Source of the DNA: Paraburkholderia phenazinium
GTDB taxonomy: Bacteria; Pseudomonadota; Gammaproteobacteria; Burkholderiales; Burkholderiaceae
Direction of reading: 5' to 3'
Length of the DNA: 64,000 nucleotides
NCBI RefSeq assembly: GCF_900142845.1
Contig: NZ_FSRU01000001.1
Span: forward strand, 2,418,001 to 2,482,000
The position numbers were made by a program, and so were the translations under genes. The number at the start of each line of letters is the position of its first letter. The stretch's first letter is position 1. The notes below the pieces were generated by a model, which searched no databases, was not told where the DNA came from, and saw nothing but the letters and a program-made list of their open reading frames with translations. Positions 42,411 to 51,811 of the stretch are shown here, in pieces.

Positions 42411-44966
42411 ATGGCAGACGACAGCATTGAAACCCGCCCCACTCACTCCGCACCCCGGCTGCTGGTTGCGCCGCAACAATTCTCGCTCGACGTCCTGCTG
42501 GAAAAGTACGCCAAAGGCGACGAGCAAAGCGCCGACGACGTCTACCGGCGCGTCGCCCGTGGTGTCGCGATGGCGGAACCCGCTGCCCTGCGCGAGACCA
42601 TCGAAGCCCGTTTTGTAGAGAACCTGCGCCATGGCGCGCTCGGCGCCGGCCGCATCATGAGCGCGGCGGGCACGGGTATCGCGGCGACGCTCATCAACTG
42701 CTTCGTGCAACCGGTCGGCGACAGCATCCAGGGCGTCGACGAGCAAGGCCTGCCGGGCATCTATGTCGCGCTGCTGCAGGCGGCCGAAACGATGCGCCGC
42801 GGTGGCGGCGTCGGCTATAACTTCTCGGCGATCCGCCCCAAAGGCGCGCGCGTTCACACCACCAGTTCGTCGGCCTCCGGTCCGTGCAGCTATATGGATG
42901 TGTTCGACGCATCGTGCCGCACGGTGGAAAGCGCGGGCTCGCGGCGCGGCGCACAGATGGCCGTGCTCGACTGCAACCATCCGGATCTGCTCGAATTCAT
43001 CGAAGCCAAGCATTCAAAGGGCCGCTGGAACAACTTCAACGTATCGGTCGCCGTCACGGACGAATTCATGCGCGCGGTCGAGCAGAATCAACCGTGGCAA
43101 CTCGTGCATCGCGCCGAGCCTTCGCCGGCATTGCGCGCCGCCAACGACATGCAGCAGCGCGAAGACGGCTTGTGGGTTTACAGCGAGAAACCGGCCCGCG
43201 CGATCTGGGACCGCATCATGCGCTCCACTTACGACGTGGCCGAACCCGGCGTGGTGTTCATCTCGCGGATGAACGAGGACAACAACCTGCGCGCAGTCGA
43301 AACGATTCGCGCCACCAATCCCTGTGGCGAGCAACCGCTGCCACCCTATGGCTGCTGCAATCTCGGACCGCTCAATCTGACGCGCTTCGTGCGCGACCCG
43401 TTTGCGCAAGGCAAAGGCGGCACGCCCTCGTTCGACTGGGATGCGCTCGCGAACAGCACCCGCACCCAGGTGCGTTTTCTCGACGACGTGCTGGATGTGA
43501 CGCTATGGCCCCTGTCCGAGCAGTACGACGAATCGCGCGCCAAGCGGCGCATCGGCGTGGGCTTCACGGGCCTCGGCGATACGCTCGTGATGCTCGGCCT
43601 GCGTTATAACTCGCCCGAAGGCCGCGAACTGGCGGTGCGCATTGCCCGCCTGATGCGCGACGAGGCGTACCGCGCTTCCGTCGAACTCGCGCGCGAGCGC
43701 GGCGCGTTTCCGCTGTTCGACGCCAAGCGCTATCTGGAAGACGGCACCTTCGCGTCGCGCCTGCCCGACGACATCAAGGACGCGATCCGCCGCGACGGCA
43801 TCCGCAACAGCCATCTGCTGTCCATCGCGCCAACCGGCACGGTGAGCCTCGCGTTTGCCGACAACGCCTCGAACGGCATCGAGCCGGCCTTTTCGTGGAC
43901 CTACACGCGCATGAAGGTGATGGCCGACGGCAGCCGCGAATCGTTCGCGGTGGAAGACTACGCGTATCGCCTGTACCGCGAACTGGGCGGCGATGTCGAG
44001 GCGTTGCCCGACTACTTCGTCAGCGCCCTGGAAATGTCGGCGCGCGACCACCTCGACATGATGGCCGCCGTGCAGCCTTACGTGGACACGTCGATCTCGA
44101 AGACGGTGAACGTGCCCGCCGATTACCCATTCGAAGCGTTCGAGAGCCTCTACTTCGACGCATGGAAAAACGGCCTCAAGGGCCTCGCCACGTATCGTCC
44201 CAACGAAACGCTCGGCGCGGTGCTGAGCGTGGCGCCACAACAGCCCGATGATTCGCTCACCGAAGCGGATCTCGACCCGCTGCGTATCGCCATCGATCAT
44301 CGCCCCAAGGGCGAACTCCCGGCGATTATCGAAAAGGTCGAATACCTCACCCAGGCCGGCAAAAAATCGCTGTATGTCGCGGTGTCGTTCATGGAAGTCA
44401 CGGGGCGCCTCGCGGGCGAGGACGTGACGATCGAGCGGCCTATCGACTTCTTCATTCCGGTGGGTCAGCGCGACGAATCGCAACAGTGGATCACCGCGCA
44501 GATGCGCTCGCTGTCGCTGGCCGCGCGCGGCGGTTTTGTGGCGCGCAATCTGCAGGACCTGCGCAAGGTGTCGTGGGATCGCGGCCAGGTGCGGTTAGGC
44601 GACGTGCAACGGCTCGACGGCCACCGCTCGCCGCTGTGGCACGATTCGGAAGTTGCGGCGCTGGCGTACGCGATCCAGCAGATCCTCCACCGGCGCGGCT
44701 TTCTGGATGCCGAGGGCAATCAGGTGCCGTCGCGCGTGCTGGCCCGGATTGGACATGAGCAGGTCGCGGCGGCGCCTGCTGCCTCTACCTCCGCTCCCAC
44801 CACCGTGACGTCCCACAACGATGACGCATCCCCCGACACCGAAGGCCTCAACCAGTTGCGCACGATGCTGGGCCGCAAATGTGGCACCTGTGGCGCCAAT
44901 GCGGTGATTCGCAAGGACGGTTGCGACTTTTGCACGGCGTGCGGCGAAGTGGGCGCGTGCGGATGA
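42411..44966 (+). CDS. nrdJ: Adenosylcobalamin-dependent ribonucleoside-diphosphate reductase (class II)
   Basis: 851 residues. Motifs: GRIMSAAGTGI near 82, GGGVGYNFSAIRPKG, SAGSRRGAQMAVLDCNHPD, catalytic ATNPCGEQPLPPYGCCNLG near 305-322, and the substrate-phosphate loop SIAPTGTVSLAFADNASNGIEP near 470. The C-terminus has a Cys-rich tail (CGTCG ... CDFCTACGEVGACG) that can bind zinc and deliver reducing electrons. It makes deoxyribonucleotides with B12 and without oxygen dependence. No cobalamin riboswitch consensus is seen upstream. It is a single gene between gbdR and an AraC regulator, with no visible link to betaine use. Confidence 0.93.
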   Translation: MADDSIETRPTHSAPRLLVAPQQFSLDVLLEKYAKGDEQSADDVYRRVARGVAMAEPAALRETIEARFVENLRHGALGAGRIMSAAGTGIAATLINCFVQPVGDSIQGVDEQGLPGIYVALLQAAETMRRGGGVGYNFSAIRPKGARVHTTSSSASGPCSYMDVFDASCRTVESAGSRRGAQMAVLDCNHPDLLEFIEAKHSKGRWNNFNVSVAVTDEFMRAVEQNQPWQLVHRAEPSPALRAANDMQQREDGLWVYSEKPARAIWDRIMRSTYDVAEPGVVFISRMNEDNNLRAVETIRATNPCGEQPLPPYGCCNLGPLNLTRFVRDPFAQGKGGTPSFDWDALANSTRTQVRFLDDVLDVTLWPLSEQYDESRAKRRIGVGFTGLGDTLVMLGLRYNSPEGRELAVRIARLMRDEAYRASVELARERGAFPLFDAKRYLEDGTFASRLPDDIKDAIRRDGIRNSHLLSIAPTGTVSLAFADNASNGIEPAFSWTYTRMKVMADGSRESFAVEDYAYRLYRELGGDVEALPDYFVSALEMSARDHLDMMAAVQPYVDTSISKTVNVPADYPFEAFESLYFDAWKNGLKGLATYRPNETLGAVLSVAPQQPDDSLTEADLDPLRIAIDHRPKGELPAIIEKVEYLTQAGKKSLYVAVSFMEVTGRLAGEDVTIERPIDFFIPVGQRDESQQWITAQMRSLSLAARGGFVARNLQDLRKVSWDRGQVRLGDVQRLDGHRSPLWHDSEVAALAYAIQQILHRRGFLDAEGNQVPSRVLARIGHEQVAAAPAASTSAPTTVTSHNDDASPDTEGLNQLRTMLGRKCGTCGANAVIRKDGCDFCTACGEVGACG

Positions 44967-44977
44967 ACGTGGCCTGC

Positions 44978-46060
44978 TCACGCCTGCCAGGCTGAACTCC
45001 CGCCAACGGGCCAGGAGGCATGGCGCAAGCGTCTCGCCGGTTCGCGCCTGAGCAAGGGTGCATAGCCGTGCAATTCACGCGGCGCGATATCGAACGCACG
45101 CCGGAAAGCGCGCGTAAAACTCGACGCGTCATTAAAGCCCAGCCCCGAGGCAATATCCTGCACCGAGAGATGCGGAAAGCGGACCAGTTCATCGGCCGCC
45201 ATCAAAAGCCTGCGGCTGCGGATATACGCGGCAAGCCCACCCTCATGCTCGAACAGACGGTACACGCTGGCGCGCGACAGATGCAGCGACGCCAGCACGC
45301 TCTCCGGCGTCAGATCCGGGTCGTGCAGATTGGCCTCGACAAAGCGCCGCACCTGCCCATACACCGCGGCACGCACCGCCGCGCGGGCGTTGCCGGAAAG
45401 TCCCGCCTGCCGGCTGAAAGCCGCAGCGAGGAGTTCGATCGCCGTGAGCAAGGACTGATACGCCTCTTCCTTGCTCAGGCCGGCGATCTGCCGGTTGAGC
45501 GCCACCAGATGCGCGATCAGCGTACGCATCAGAGGCGTCGTCGCCTCGACCCAACGGCCATGCAGCGAAGCGGCATCGGGAAACGACCGTTCAATCAAGA
45601 GGCGCGGCACGAACAGCAGCAGGATTCGCCCCTCGAAACTGCGCACGGTGCACGGCTGATCCATGTCCAATGCGAGGATGCCCGGCACGGACGGCACGCG
45701 CGGCGCGTCGGACCTTTGCTTGCCGCCGAGGAACTGCCCCCGCTCGCCTTCCAGGAAGATGCTGAAGCTGACATCGTGAATGCTTTCCGTCGAGACGCGC
45801 CCCAACGAGCGCACCGCCAGGTTAGGGCCGGTGAGGAAGTCGAACAGGCTCACATCGTCGACCGAGTAACGGGTGAGCGCCGCGTCGAAGCGCTCCTCGC
45901 CCTGCTTCGTGGCAGGCCGTATGTCGAAGACCGGACTCATGCGCTCCTGCCAGGCCAGGAAGCTCTGACGGGCATCGCCGTGTACGCTGAAATTGCTGTG
46001 GAGGATGCCGGGCGCGAGCATCGGTGGCTGCGGTGGCAAGAGAAAGCGGCTTGGCGGCAT
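44978..46060 (-). CDS. AraC-family transcriptional regulator
   Basis: 360 residues. N-terminal sensing region (about 30-200, AraC_binding-type strands, e.g. GRVSTESIHDVSFSIFLEGER) and C-terminal double helix-turn-helix at 245-345 (SVLASLHLSRASVYRLFEHEGG and IASGLGFNDASSFTRAFRRAFD). The N-domain is not DJ-1-like, so it is unrelated to GbdR/CdhR in effector use. It converges with nrdJ (11-base gap) and lies 279 bases upstream of the fdhA stop in the same direction. Start at 46060 is uncertain; Met 14 (46021) is an alternative. The target is unknown. Confidence 0.8.
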   Translation of the reverse strand: MPPSRFLLPPQPPMLAPGILHSNFSVHGDARQSFLAWQERMSPVFDIRPATKQGEERFDAALTRYSVDDVSLFDFLTGPNLAVRSLGRVSTESIHDVSFSIFLEGERGQFLGGKQRSDAPRVPSVPGILALDMDQPCTVRSFEGRILLLFVPRLLIERSFPDAASLHGRWVEATTPLMRTLIAHLVALNRQIAGLSKEEAYQSLLTAIELLAAAFSRQAGLSGNARAAVRAAVYGQVRRFVEANLHDPDLTPESVLASLHLSRASVYRLFEHEGGLAAYIRSRRLLMAADELVRFPHLSVQDIASGLGFNDASSFTRAFRRAFDIAPRELHGYAPLLRREPARRLRHASWPVGGSSAWQA

Positions 46061-46339
46061 GGACGCGGGCCTCGGGTCGTGGATCCGTCGGCGCGCATTT
46101 CGGGCTTCCGTCCAGTCTCGATCCGCTTTATCGCCTCAGACAGGCACGAATCGTGTCGGGCCGCGAGCCCGCCCCGTGCGCGCCAATCCGGTTAGCGAAG
46201 CATATCCTGTCCACGCTGCCCGCGCCAACGGCGCTTTGCACAGACGCTTTCCGGATGGGCCATCGTTTGGGCTGCTAACTTGCCCGCTGGGTTGAAAAGC
46301 ACCGCAGCGGGCAGTCCCACTCAGGCGGCCCTCACTTGC

Positions 46340-47539
46340 TTACGCCGCCTTCAGCAACCCGTGCGGGTCGATCACAAACTTGCGCGGCGCCCCGCCGTCG
46401 AACTTGCGGTAGCCTTCCGGCGCTTCATCGAGCGATACCACCGTCACGTTGACGATATCCGCAATCGGCAAGCGGTCCCACAGAATCGCCTGCATCAGAT
46501 TGCGGTTGTATTTCATGACCGGCGTCTGCCCGGTATGGAACGAGTGCGACTTCGCCCAGCCGAGGCCGAAGCGGATGCTCAGGCTGCCCTTGCGGGCGGC
46601 CGGGTCGGTGGCGCCCGGATCGTCGGTCACATAGAGGCCCGGAATGCCGATGGCGCCGGCCACCCGCGTAATGTCCATCAGCGAATTCAGCACGGTCGCG
46701 GGCGCTTCCTCGTGATGTCCATGGCTGCCGTGACCGTGCGCCTCGAAGCCGACGCAGTCGACCGCGCAATCCACTTCCGGCTTGCCGAGTATGTGCGCGA
46801 TCTGCTCGCCGAGCGTCGCATCGAGCGACAGGTCGACGGTTTCGAAGCCCACCGCACGCGCATGCGCGAGCCGTTCCGCGTTCATGTCGCCGACGATCGT
46901 GCATGCCGCGCCCAACAAACGCGCGGACGCAGCAGCAGCCATGCCGACCGGACCCGCCCCGGCGATATACACCGTCGCGCCCGGCTTCACGCCCGCCATC
47001 ACCGCGCCGTGATAACCGGTCGGCAAGATATCGGACAGACACGTCAGGTCGCGGATTTTTTCCATCGCACGATCGCGATCCGGAAACTTCAGCAAATTGA
47101 AATCCGCGTAGGGCACCAGCACGTATTCGGCCTGTCCACCGATCCAGCCGCCCATATCCACGTAGCCATACGCCCCGCCCGCACGCGACGGATTCACGTT
47201 CAGGCACACGCCGGTATGCTGTTCCTTGCAGGTCTGACAGCGGCCGCAGGCTACGTTGAACGGCACCGAAACCAGATCGCCGATCTTCAGCGTCTCGACG
47301 TCGCGGCCCAGTTCCACCACCTCGCCGGTGATTTCATGGCCCAGCACCAGCCCGACCTCAGCCGTCGTGCGGCCGCGCACCATATGCTGATCGGAGCCGC
47401 AGATATTGGTCGACACTACCTTCAGAATCACGCCGTGACCGATTTCGCGGCCACTCGGATCGACCATCCGCGGATAGTCGATCGGTCGCACTTCAACCTT
47501 GCCCTCACCCAGATACACCACACCGCGATTGCTGCTCAT
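46340..47539 (-). CDS. fdhA: Glutathione-independent formaldehyde dehydrogenase
   Basis: 399 residues of the zinc alcohol dehydrogenase family. Catalytic zinc: Cys 47 and His 68. Structural zinc lobe: Cys 98, 101, 104 and 112. NAD site GAGPVGMAAAASA near 190. The long insert with GFEAHGHGSHGHHEEAP and the AYGYVDMGGW segment are typical of Pseudomonas putida-type FdhA, which oxidises free formaldehyde to formate with NAD+. That is the expected detoxification step for formaldehyde from GbcAB and DgcAB. It is divergent from betI. Confidence 0.92.
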   Translation of the reverse strand: MSSNRGVVYLGEGKVEVRPIDYPRMVDPSGREIGHGVILKVVSTNICGSDQHMVRGRTTAEVGLVLGHEITGEVVELGRDVETLKIGDLVSVPFNVACGRCQTCKEQHTGVCLNVNPSRAGGAYGYVDMGGWIGGQAEYVLVPYADFNLLKFPDRDRAMEKIRDLTCLSDILPTGYHGAVMAGVKPGATVYIAGAGPVGMAAAASARLLGAACTIVGDMNAERLAHARAVGFETVDLSLDATLGEQIAHILGKPEVDCAVDCVGFEAHGHGSHGHHEEAPATVLNSLMDITRVAGAIGIPGLYVTDDPGATDPAARKGSLSIRFGLGWAKSHSFHTGQTPVMKYNRNLMQAILWDRLPIADIVNVTVVSLDEAPEGYRKFDGGAPRKFVIDPHGLLKAA

Positions 47540-47729
47540 TGTCTCGTCTCCATGTTCGTCTAGCTGCTCGATTTGCTGTCTGGTTTGCTGCCTGATCAGC
47601 AGCGCTGTTCGCCACGGCATCCGGCAAACGCCGCTGATTCGAGCGTATTCCCTGAGCCCCTGCGACAAGTGTGCAAAACCCGACATGAGCTTTGCCCAAA
47701 CCGACAAAGCGGTTCGCAAGGCATTTTTC

Positions 47730-47747
47730 ATTGATTGAACGATCAAT
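47730..47747. promoter_or_regulatory. Putative BetI operator
   Basis: Inverted repeat ATTGAT-TGAACG-ATCAAT, 46 bases upstream of the betI start and just before an A-rich stretch. Similarity to TTGATTGAACG-type BetI boxes is from memory of the family; TetR proteins bind such dyads. Confidence 0.6.
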
Positions 47748-47793
47748 AAAAAACCGCTAGAGTGAGGTCTTTCGACGCCAGAGCCTGAGAGAC

Positions 47794-48381
47794 ATGCCCA
47801 AAGTCGGAATGCGCGAAGTGCGTCGCGCGCAATTGATCGACGCCACCCTTTTAAGCATCGACGAAGCGGGACTGGCGGGCACCACGCTGGCCTCGGTAGC
47901 GCAGCGTGCCAGGATTTCAACCGGCATCGTCAGCCACTACTTCGGCGACAAGGACGGCCTGCTCGAAGCCACCATGCGGCATATCCTGCGCGATCTGTGG
48001 GCGGCCACCACGCGCCGGCGCGTTGCAGCGAAAGCGCAGCCGCGCGCGCGTTTGCGCGCCATCGTGGCAGGCAATTTCGACGTCAGCCAGTTAAGCGGCC
48101 CGGTGATGAAAACGTGGCTCGCATTCTGGACGCAGAGCATGCATGAGCCGCAGTTACGGCGCCTGCAACGCGTCAATACGCGCAGGCTGTTTTCCAACCT
48201 GTGCGCGGAATTTGCCAAAACCTTGCCGCGCGCCCAGGCACGGCGCGCGGCCAGCGGCCTGGCCGCGATGATCGACGGGCTGTGGTTGCGCGGCGCGCTC
48301 TCCGGCGATCCGTTCGACACCAAAGCGGCCCTGCGGCTCGCGAACGACTACATCGACATGCTGCTTGCGCCCGAGGCGTGA
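47794..48381 (+). CDS. betI: Choline-responsive TetR-family repressor BetI
   Basis: 195 residues. The N-terminal TetR helix-turn-helix at 8-60 ([54 protein letters not shown] in outline) and the BetI-specific C-terminal block with [25 protein letters not shown] and [14 protein letters not shown] are clear. It represses betIBA and is relieved by choline. It is first in the betI-betB-betA run with a dyad upstream. Confidence 0.93.
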   Translation: MPKVGMREVRRAQLIDATLLSIDEAGLAGTTLASVAQRARISTGIVSHYFGDKDGLLEATMRHILRDLWAATTRRRVAAKAQPRARLRAIVAGNFDVSQLSGPVMKTWLAFWTQSMHEPQLRRLQRVNTRRLFSNLCAEFAKTLPRAQARRAASGLAAMIDGLWLRGALSGDPFDTKAALRLANDYIDMLLAPEA

Positions 48382-48446
48382 CCTCTCACGCCTGAAGTGC
48401 CTGAAGTAAAGCCACGCACTGTCTCACGCCTTCAAGGAGAAACCTG

Positions 48447-49916
48447 ATGCCCTCGTTTGGCCTGCAACGTCTCTACATCGGCGGCGAGTATGTCGACGCC
48501 ACCAGCGGCGTCACCTTCGACACCTTCGATCCCGCCACCGGCGAAAAACTCGCCACCGTGCAGCAGGCGAGCGCCGCGGATGTCGAGCGTGCCGTGCAAT
48601 CCGCGCAGGAAGGCCAGCGCGCATGGGCCGCGCTGACCGCGATGCAACGCTCGCGCATCCTGCGCCGCGCAGTAGACCTGCTGCGCGAGCGCAACGACGA
48701 ACTCGCCGAGCTTGAAATGCTCGATACCGGCAAGCCGGTCGCCGAAACGCGCGCCGTGGATATCGTCACGGGCGCGGACGTCATCGAGTATTACGCGGGG
48801 CTCGCCACCGCCATCGAAGGCCAGCAGATTCCGCTGCGCGCCGAGTCGTTCGTGTATACGCGTCGCGAGCCGCTGGGCGTCACAGCCGGCATCGGCGCCT
48901 GGAACTATCCGATCCAGATTGCCTGCTGGAAGTCCGCCCCTGCACTCGCAGCCGGCAACGCCATGATCTTCAAGCCGAGCGAAATCACGCCGCTGTCCGC
49001 CGCGAAGCTGGCCGAAATCTATCTGGAAGCCGGCGTGCCGCCTGGCGTATTCAACGTCGTGCAGGGCGACGGCAAAGTGGGCGCCTTGCTTGCCGGGCAC
49101 GAAGGCATCGCCAAGATCTCGTTCACGGGCGGCGTCGAAACGGGCAAGAAAGTGATGTCGCTCGCGGGCGCTTCGTCCTTGAAGGAAGTGACGATGGAAC
49201 TCGGCGGCAAGTCGCCGCTGATCGTATTCGACGACGCCGACCTCGACCGCGCCGCGGATATCGCCGTCACCGCGAATTTCTTTAGCGCCGGCCAGGTCTG
49301 CACGAACGGCACGCGTGTGTTCGTCCATCAAGCGGTGCAGCAGGCCTTCGAAGCGAAGGTGCTCGAACGGGTGAAGCGCATCCGCGTGGGCAAGCCGTCC
49401 GATCCCGCCACCAACTTCGGGCCGCTCGCGAGCGCGCTGCAACTCGACAAGGTACTGGGCTACATCGAAAGCGGCAAGCGCGAAGGCGCGCGTCTGGTAG
49501 CGGGCGGCGCGCGTTTGCTCGAAGGCGACTATGCCCGCGGCCAGTATGTGCAGCCCACGGTCTTCGCGGATTGCCACGACGAGATGAAGATCGTGCGCGA
49601 AGAAATCTTCGGCCCGGTGATGAGCCTTTTGACCTTTGCCACTGAGGACGAGGTGATCGCCCGCGCCAATCATACGATCTACGGCCTCGCGGCCGGTGTC
49701 GTCACCGAAAATCTCTCGCGGGCGCACCGCGTCATTCACCGCCTCGAAGCCGGCATCTGCTGGATCAACACATGGGGCGAATCGCCGGCGGAAATGCCGG
49801 TGGGCGGCTACAAGCAGTCGGGCGTGGGCCGCGAGAACGGCATCACGACGCTCGAACACTACACGCGCATCAAGTCCATCCAGGTCGAACTGGGCAAGTA
49901 CCAGCCGGTGTTTTGA
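48447..49916 (+). CDS. betB: Betaine aldehyde dehydrogenase
   Basis: 489 residues. Aldehyde dehydrogenase fold with general base Glu 251 (MELGGKSP) and nucleophile Cys 285 ([14 protein letters not shown]); the context around the Cys is the BetB-specific form. The C-terminal [13 protein letters not shown] is conserved. It oxidises betaine aldehyde to glycine betaine with NAD(P)+. An AGGAG site precedes the ATG, 66 bp after betI. Its stop overlaps the betA ribosome site. Confidence 0.95.
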   Translation: MPSFGLQRLYIGGEYVDATSGVTFDTFDPATGEKLATVQQASAADVERAVQSAQEGQRAWAALTAMQRSRILRRAVDLLRERNDELAELEMLDTGKPVAETRAVDIVTGADVIEYYAGLATAIEGQQIPLRAESFVYTRREPLGVTAGIGAWNYPIQIACWKSAPALAAGNAMIFKPSEITPLSAAKLAEIYLEAGVPPGVFNVVQGDGKVGALLAGHEGIAKISFTGGVETGKKVMSLAGASSLKEVTMELGGKSPLIVFDDADLDRAADIAVTANFFSAGQVCTNGTRVFVHQAVQQAFEAKVLERVKRIRVGKPSDPATNFGPLASALQLDKVLGYIESGKREGARLVAGGARLLEGDYARGQYVQPTVFADCHDEMKIVREEIFGPVMSLLTFATEDEVIARANHTIYGLAAGVVTENLSRAHRVIHRLEAGICWINTWGESPAEMPVGGYKQSGVGRENGITTLEHYTRIKSIQVELGKYQPVF

Positions 49917-49927
49917 GGAGGCGCAGC

Positions 49928-51646
49928 ATGGCAGCGAAAGAGTACGACTACATCGTGATCGGCGCGGGCTCGGCGGGCAATGTACTGGCTACGCGCCTGA
50001 CCGAAGACCCGGACGTCACGGTGCTGCTGCTCGAAGCAGGCGGCCCCGACTACCGTTTCGACTTCCGCACGCAGATGCCCGCCGCGCTCGCCTATCCGTT
50101 GCAAGGACGGCGCTACAACTGGGCCTACGAAACCGAACCCGAACCGCACATGAACAACCGCCGCATGGAATGCGGGCGCGGCAAAGGTCTCGGCGGCTCG
50201 TCGCTGATCAACGGCATGTGTTACATCCGCGGTAACGCACTCGATTACGACGGCTGGGCCGAACGCAAAGGCCTCGACAACTGGAGTTACCTCGACTGCC
50301 TGCCGTACTTCAGGAAGGCGGAAACGCGCGACGTCGGCCCGAACGCGTATCACGGCGGCGACGGCCCGGTTCACGTGACCACCAGCAAGCCCGGCGCGAA
50401 TCCGCTGTTCGGCGCGATGGTGGAAGCGGGCGTGCAGGCCGGCTATCCGCGCACCGACGATCTGAACGGCTATCAACAGGAAGGCTTCGGCCCGATGGAT
50501 CGCACGGTGACCGCGCATGGCCGGCGCGCCAGCACGGCGCGCGGCTATCTGGACCAGGCGCGCCGGCGGCCGAACCTGACCATCGTCACGCACGCTACTA
50601 CCGATCGCATCCTGTTCATGGGCAAGCGCGCCAACGGTGTCGCTTATCTGCATGGCGGCACGAGCGTCGCTGCCTACGCGCGCCGCGAAGTGCTGCTGTG
50701 CGGCGGCGCGATCGCCTCGCCGCAAATCCTGCAGCGCTCGGGCGTGGGCCCCGCTGCGTGGCTGCGCGAACTGGACATTCCGCTGATACTCGATCTGCCT
50801 GGCGTAGGCCAGAATCTGCAGGACCACCTCGAGATGTACATGCAGTACGAGTGCAAGGAACCCGTCTCGCTCTACCCTGCCTTGCTGCTGCACAACCAGC
50901 CGGCCATCGGGCTCGAATGGATGCTCAGGGGCACCGGTATCGGCGCGAGCAACCACTTCGAAGCGGGCGGCTTTATCCGCACGCGCGACGACGATCCGTG
51001 GCCGAACATCCAATATCACTTCCTGCCGGTGGCGATCAACTACAACGGCACCAATGCGATCAAGATGCACGGCTTCCAGGCGCACGTCGGTTCGATGCGC
51101 TCGCCCAGCCGGGGACGCGTCAAGCTGCGCTCGCGCGATCCGCATGAGCATCCGTCGATTCTCTTCAACTACATGGCTGAAGCGCTGGACTGGCGCGAGT
51201 TCCGCGACGCCATCCGCATAACTCGCGAGATCATCCGCCAGCCGGCACTCGACCGTTTCCGCGGCCGCGAACTGAGCCCCGGCGCGGAACTGCAAAGCGA
51301 CGCGGAGATCGACGCCTTCGTGCGGGCCCGCGCCGAAACGGCGTATCACCCGTCGTGTTCGTGCGCGATGGGTTACGACGAGATGGCCGTGGTCGACAAC
51401 GAAGGCCGCGTGCATGGCCTGGAAGGTTTGCGCGTGGTGGACGCGTCGATCATGCCGCGCATCACCACCGGCAACCTGAACGCGCCGACCATCATGCTCG
51501 CCGAAAAGATCGCCGACCGCATTCGCGGCCGCACTGCACTGGCACGGGTCGATACGCCCTACTTCGTGGCCGCCGGTGCACCGGCACGCGGCACGTCTGC
51601 ACGTTCGACGAGCCTCATGCAGGAAAATGCCGTGCACGTGGAGTGA
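49928..51646 (+). CDS. betA: Choline dehydrogenase
   Basis: 572 residues, GMC oxidoreductase. The N-terminal FAD fold [22 protein letters not shown] signature [20 protein letters not shown] near 95-112, and the active-site [11 protein letters not shown] and [18 protein letters not shown] near the C-terminus are standard BetA. It oxidises choline to betaine aldehyde at the cytoplasmic membrane, passing electrons to quinone. It starts at ATG 49928 behind AGGAGG that begins inside the betB stop. A 30-residue tail beyond the FAD domain is low-complexity. Confidence 0.95.
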   Translation: MAAKEYDYIVIGAGSAGNVLATRLTEDPDVTVLLLEAGGPDYRFDFRTQMPAALAYPLQGRRYNWAYETEPEPHMNNRRMECGRGKGLGGSSLINGMCYIRGNALDYDGWAERKGLDNWSYLDCLPYFRKAETRDVGPNAYHGGDGPVHVTTSKPGANPLFGAMVEAGVQAGYPRTDDLNGYQQEGFGPMDRTVTAHGRRASTARGYLDQARRRPNLTIVTHATTDRILFMGKRANGVAYLHGGTSVAAYARREVLLCGGAIASPQILQRSGVGPAAWLRELDIPLILDLPGVGQNLQDHLEMYMQYECKEPVSLYPALLLHNQPAIGLEWMLRGTGIGASNHFEAGGFIRTRDDDPWPNIQYHFLPVAINYNGTNAIKMHGFQAHVGSMRSPSRGRVKLRSRDPHEHPSILFNYMAEALDWREFRDAIRITREIIRQPALDRFRGRELSPGAELQSDAEIDAFVRARAETAYHPSCSCAMGYDEMAVVDNEGRVHGLEGLRVVDASIMPRITTGNLNAPTIMLAEKIADRIRGRTALARVDTPYFVAAGAPARGTSARSTSLMQENAVHVE

Positions 51647-51652
51647 GCGGCA

Positions 51653-51690
51653 GGGCGCGCCATGTCCGGGCGGCGCAACATGGCGCGCCC
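51653..51690 (+). terminator. Strong hairpin after betA
   Basis: Perfect 13-bp stem (GGGCGCGCCATGT with its complement), 12-base loop, starting seven bases after the betA stop. No T-run follows, so it may act as a 3'-end stabiliser or rho-assisted stop rather than a classical terminator. Confidence 0.6.
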
Positions 51691-51811
51691 GTTCCATCCG
51701 AATGCCGATTTCGTTCTATGTCGGCCTTTAATGGTCAAGTCTACTGAAAGGAACCAGACCTCGAATCCAAACGGGTCGTAAGGTCTTCGAACCATCCATT
51801 CAGAGGATGCC

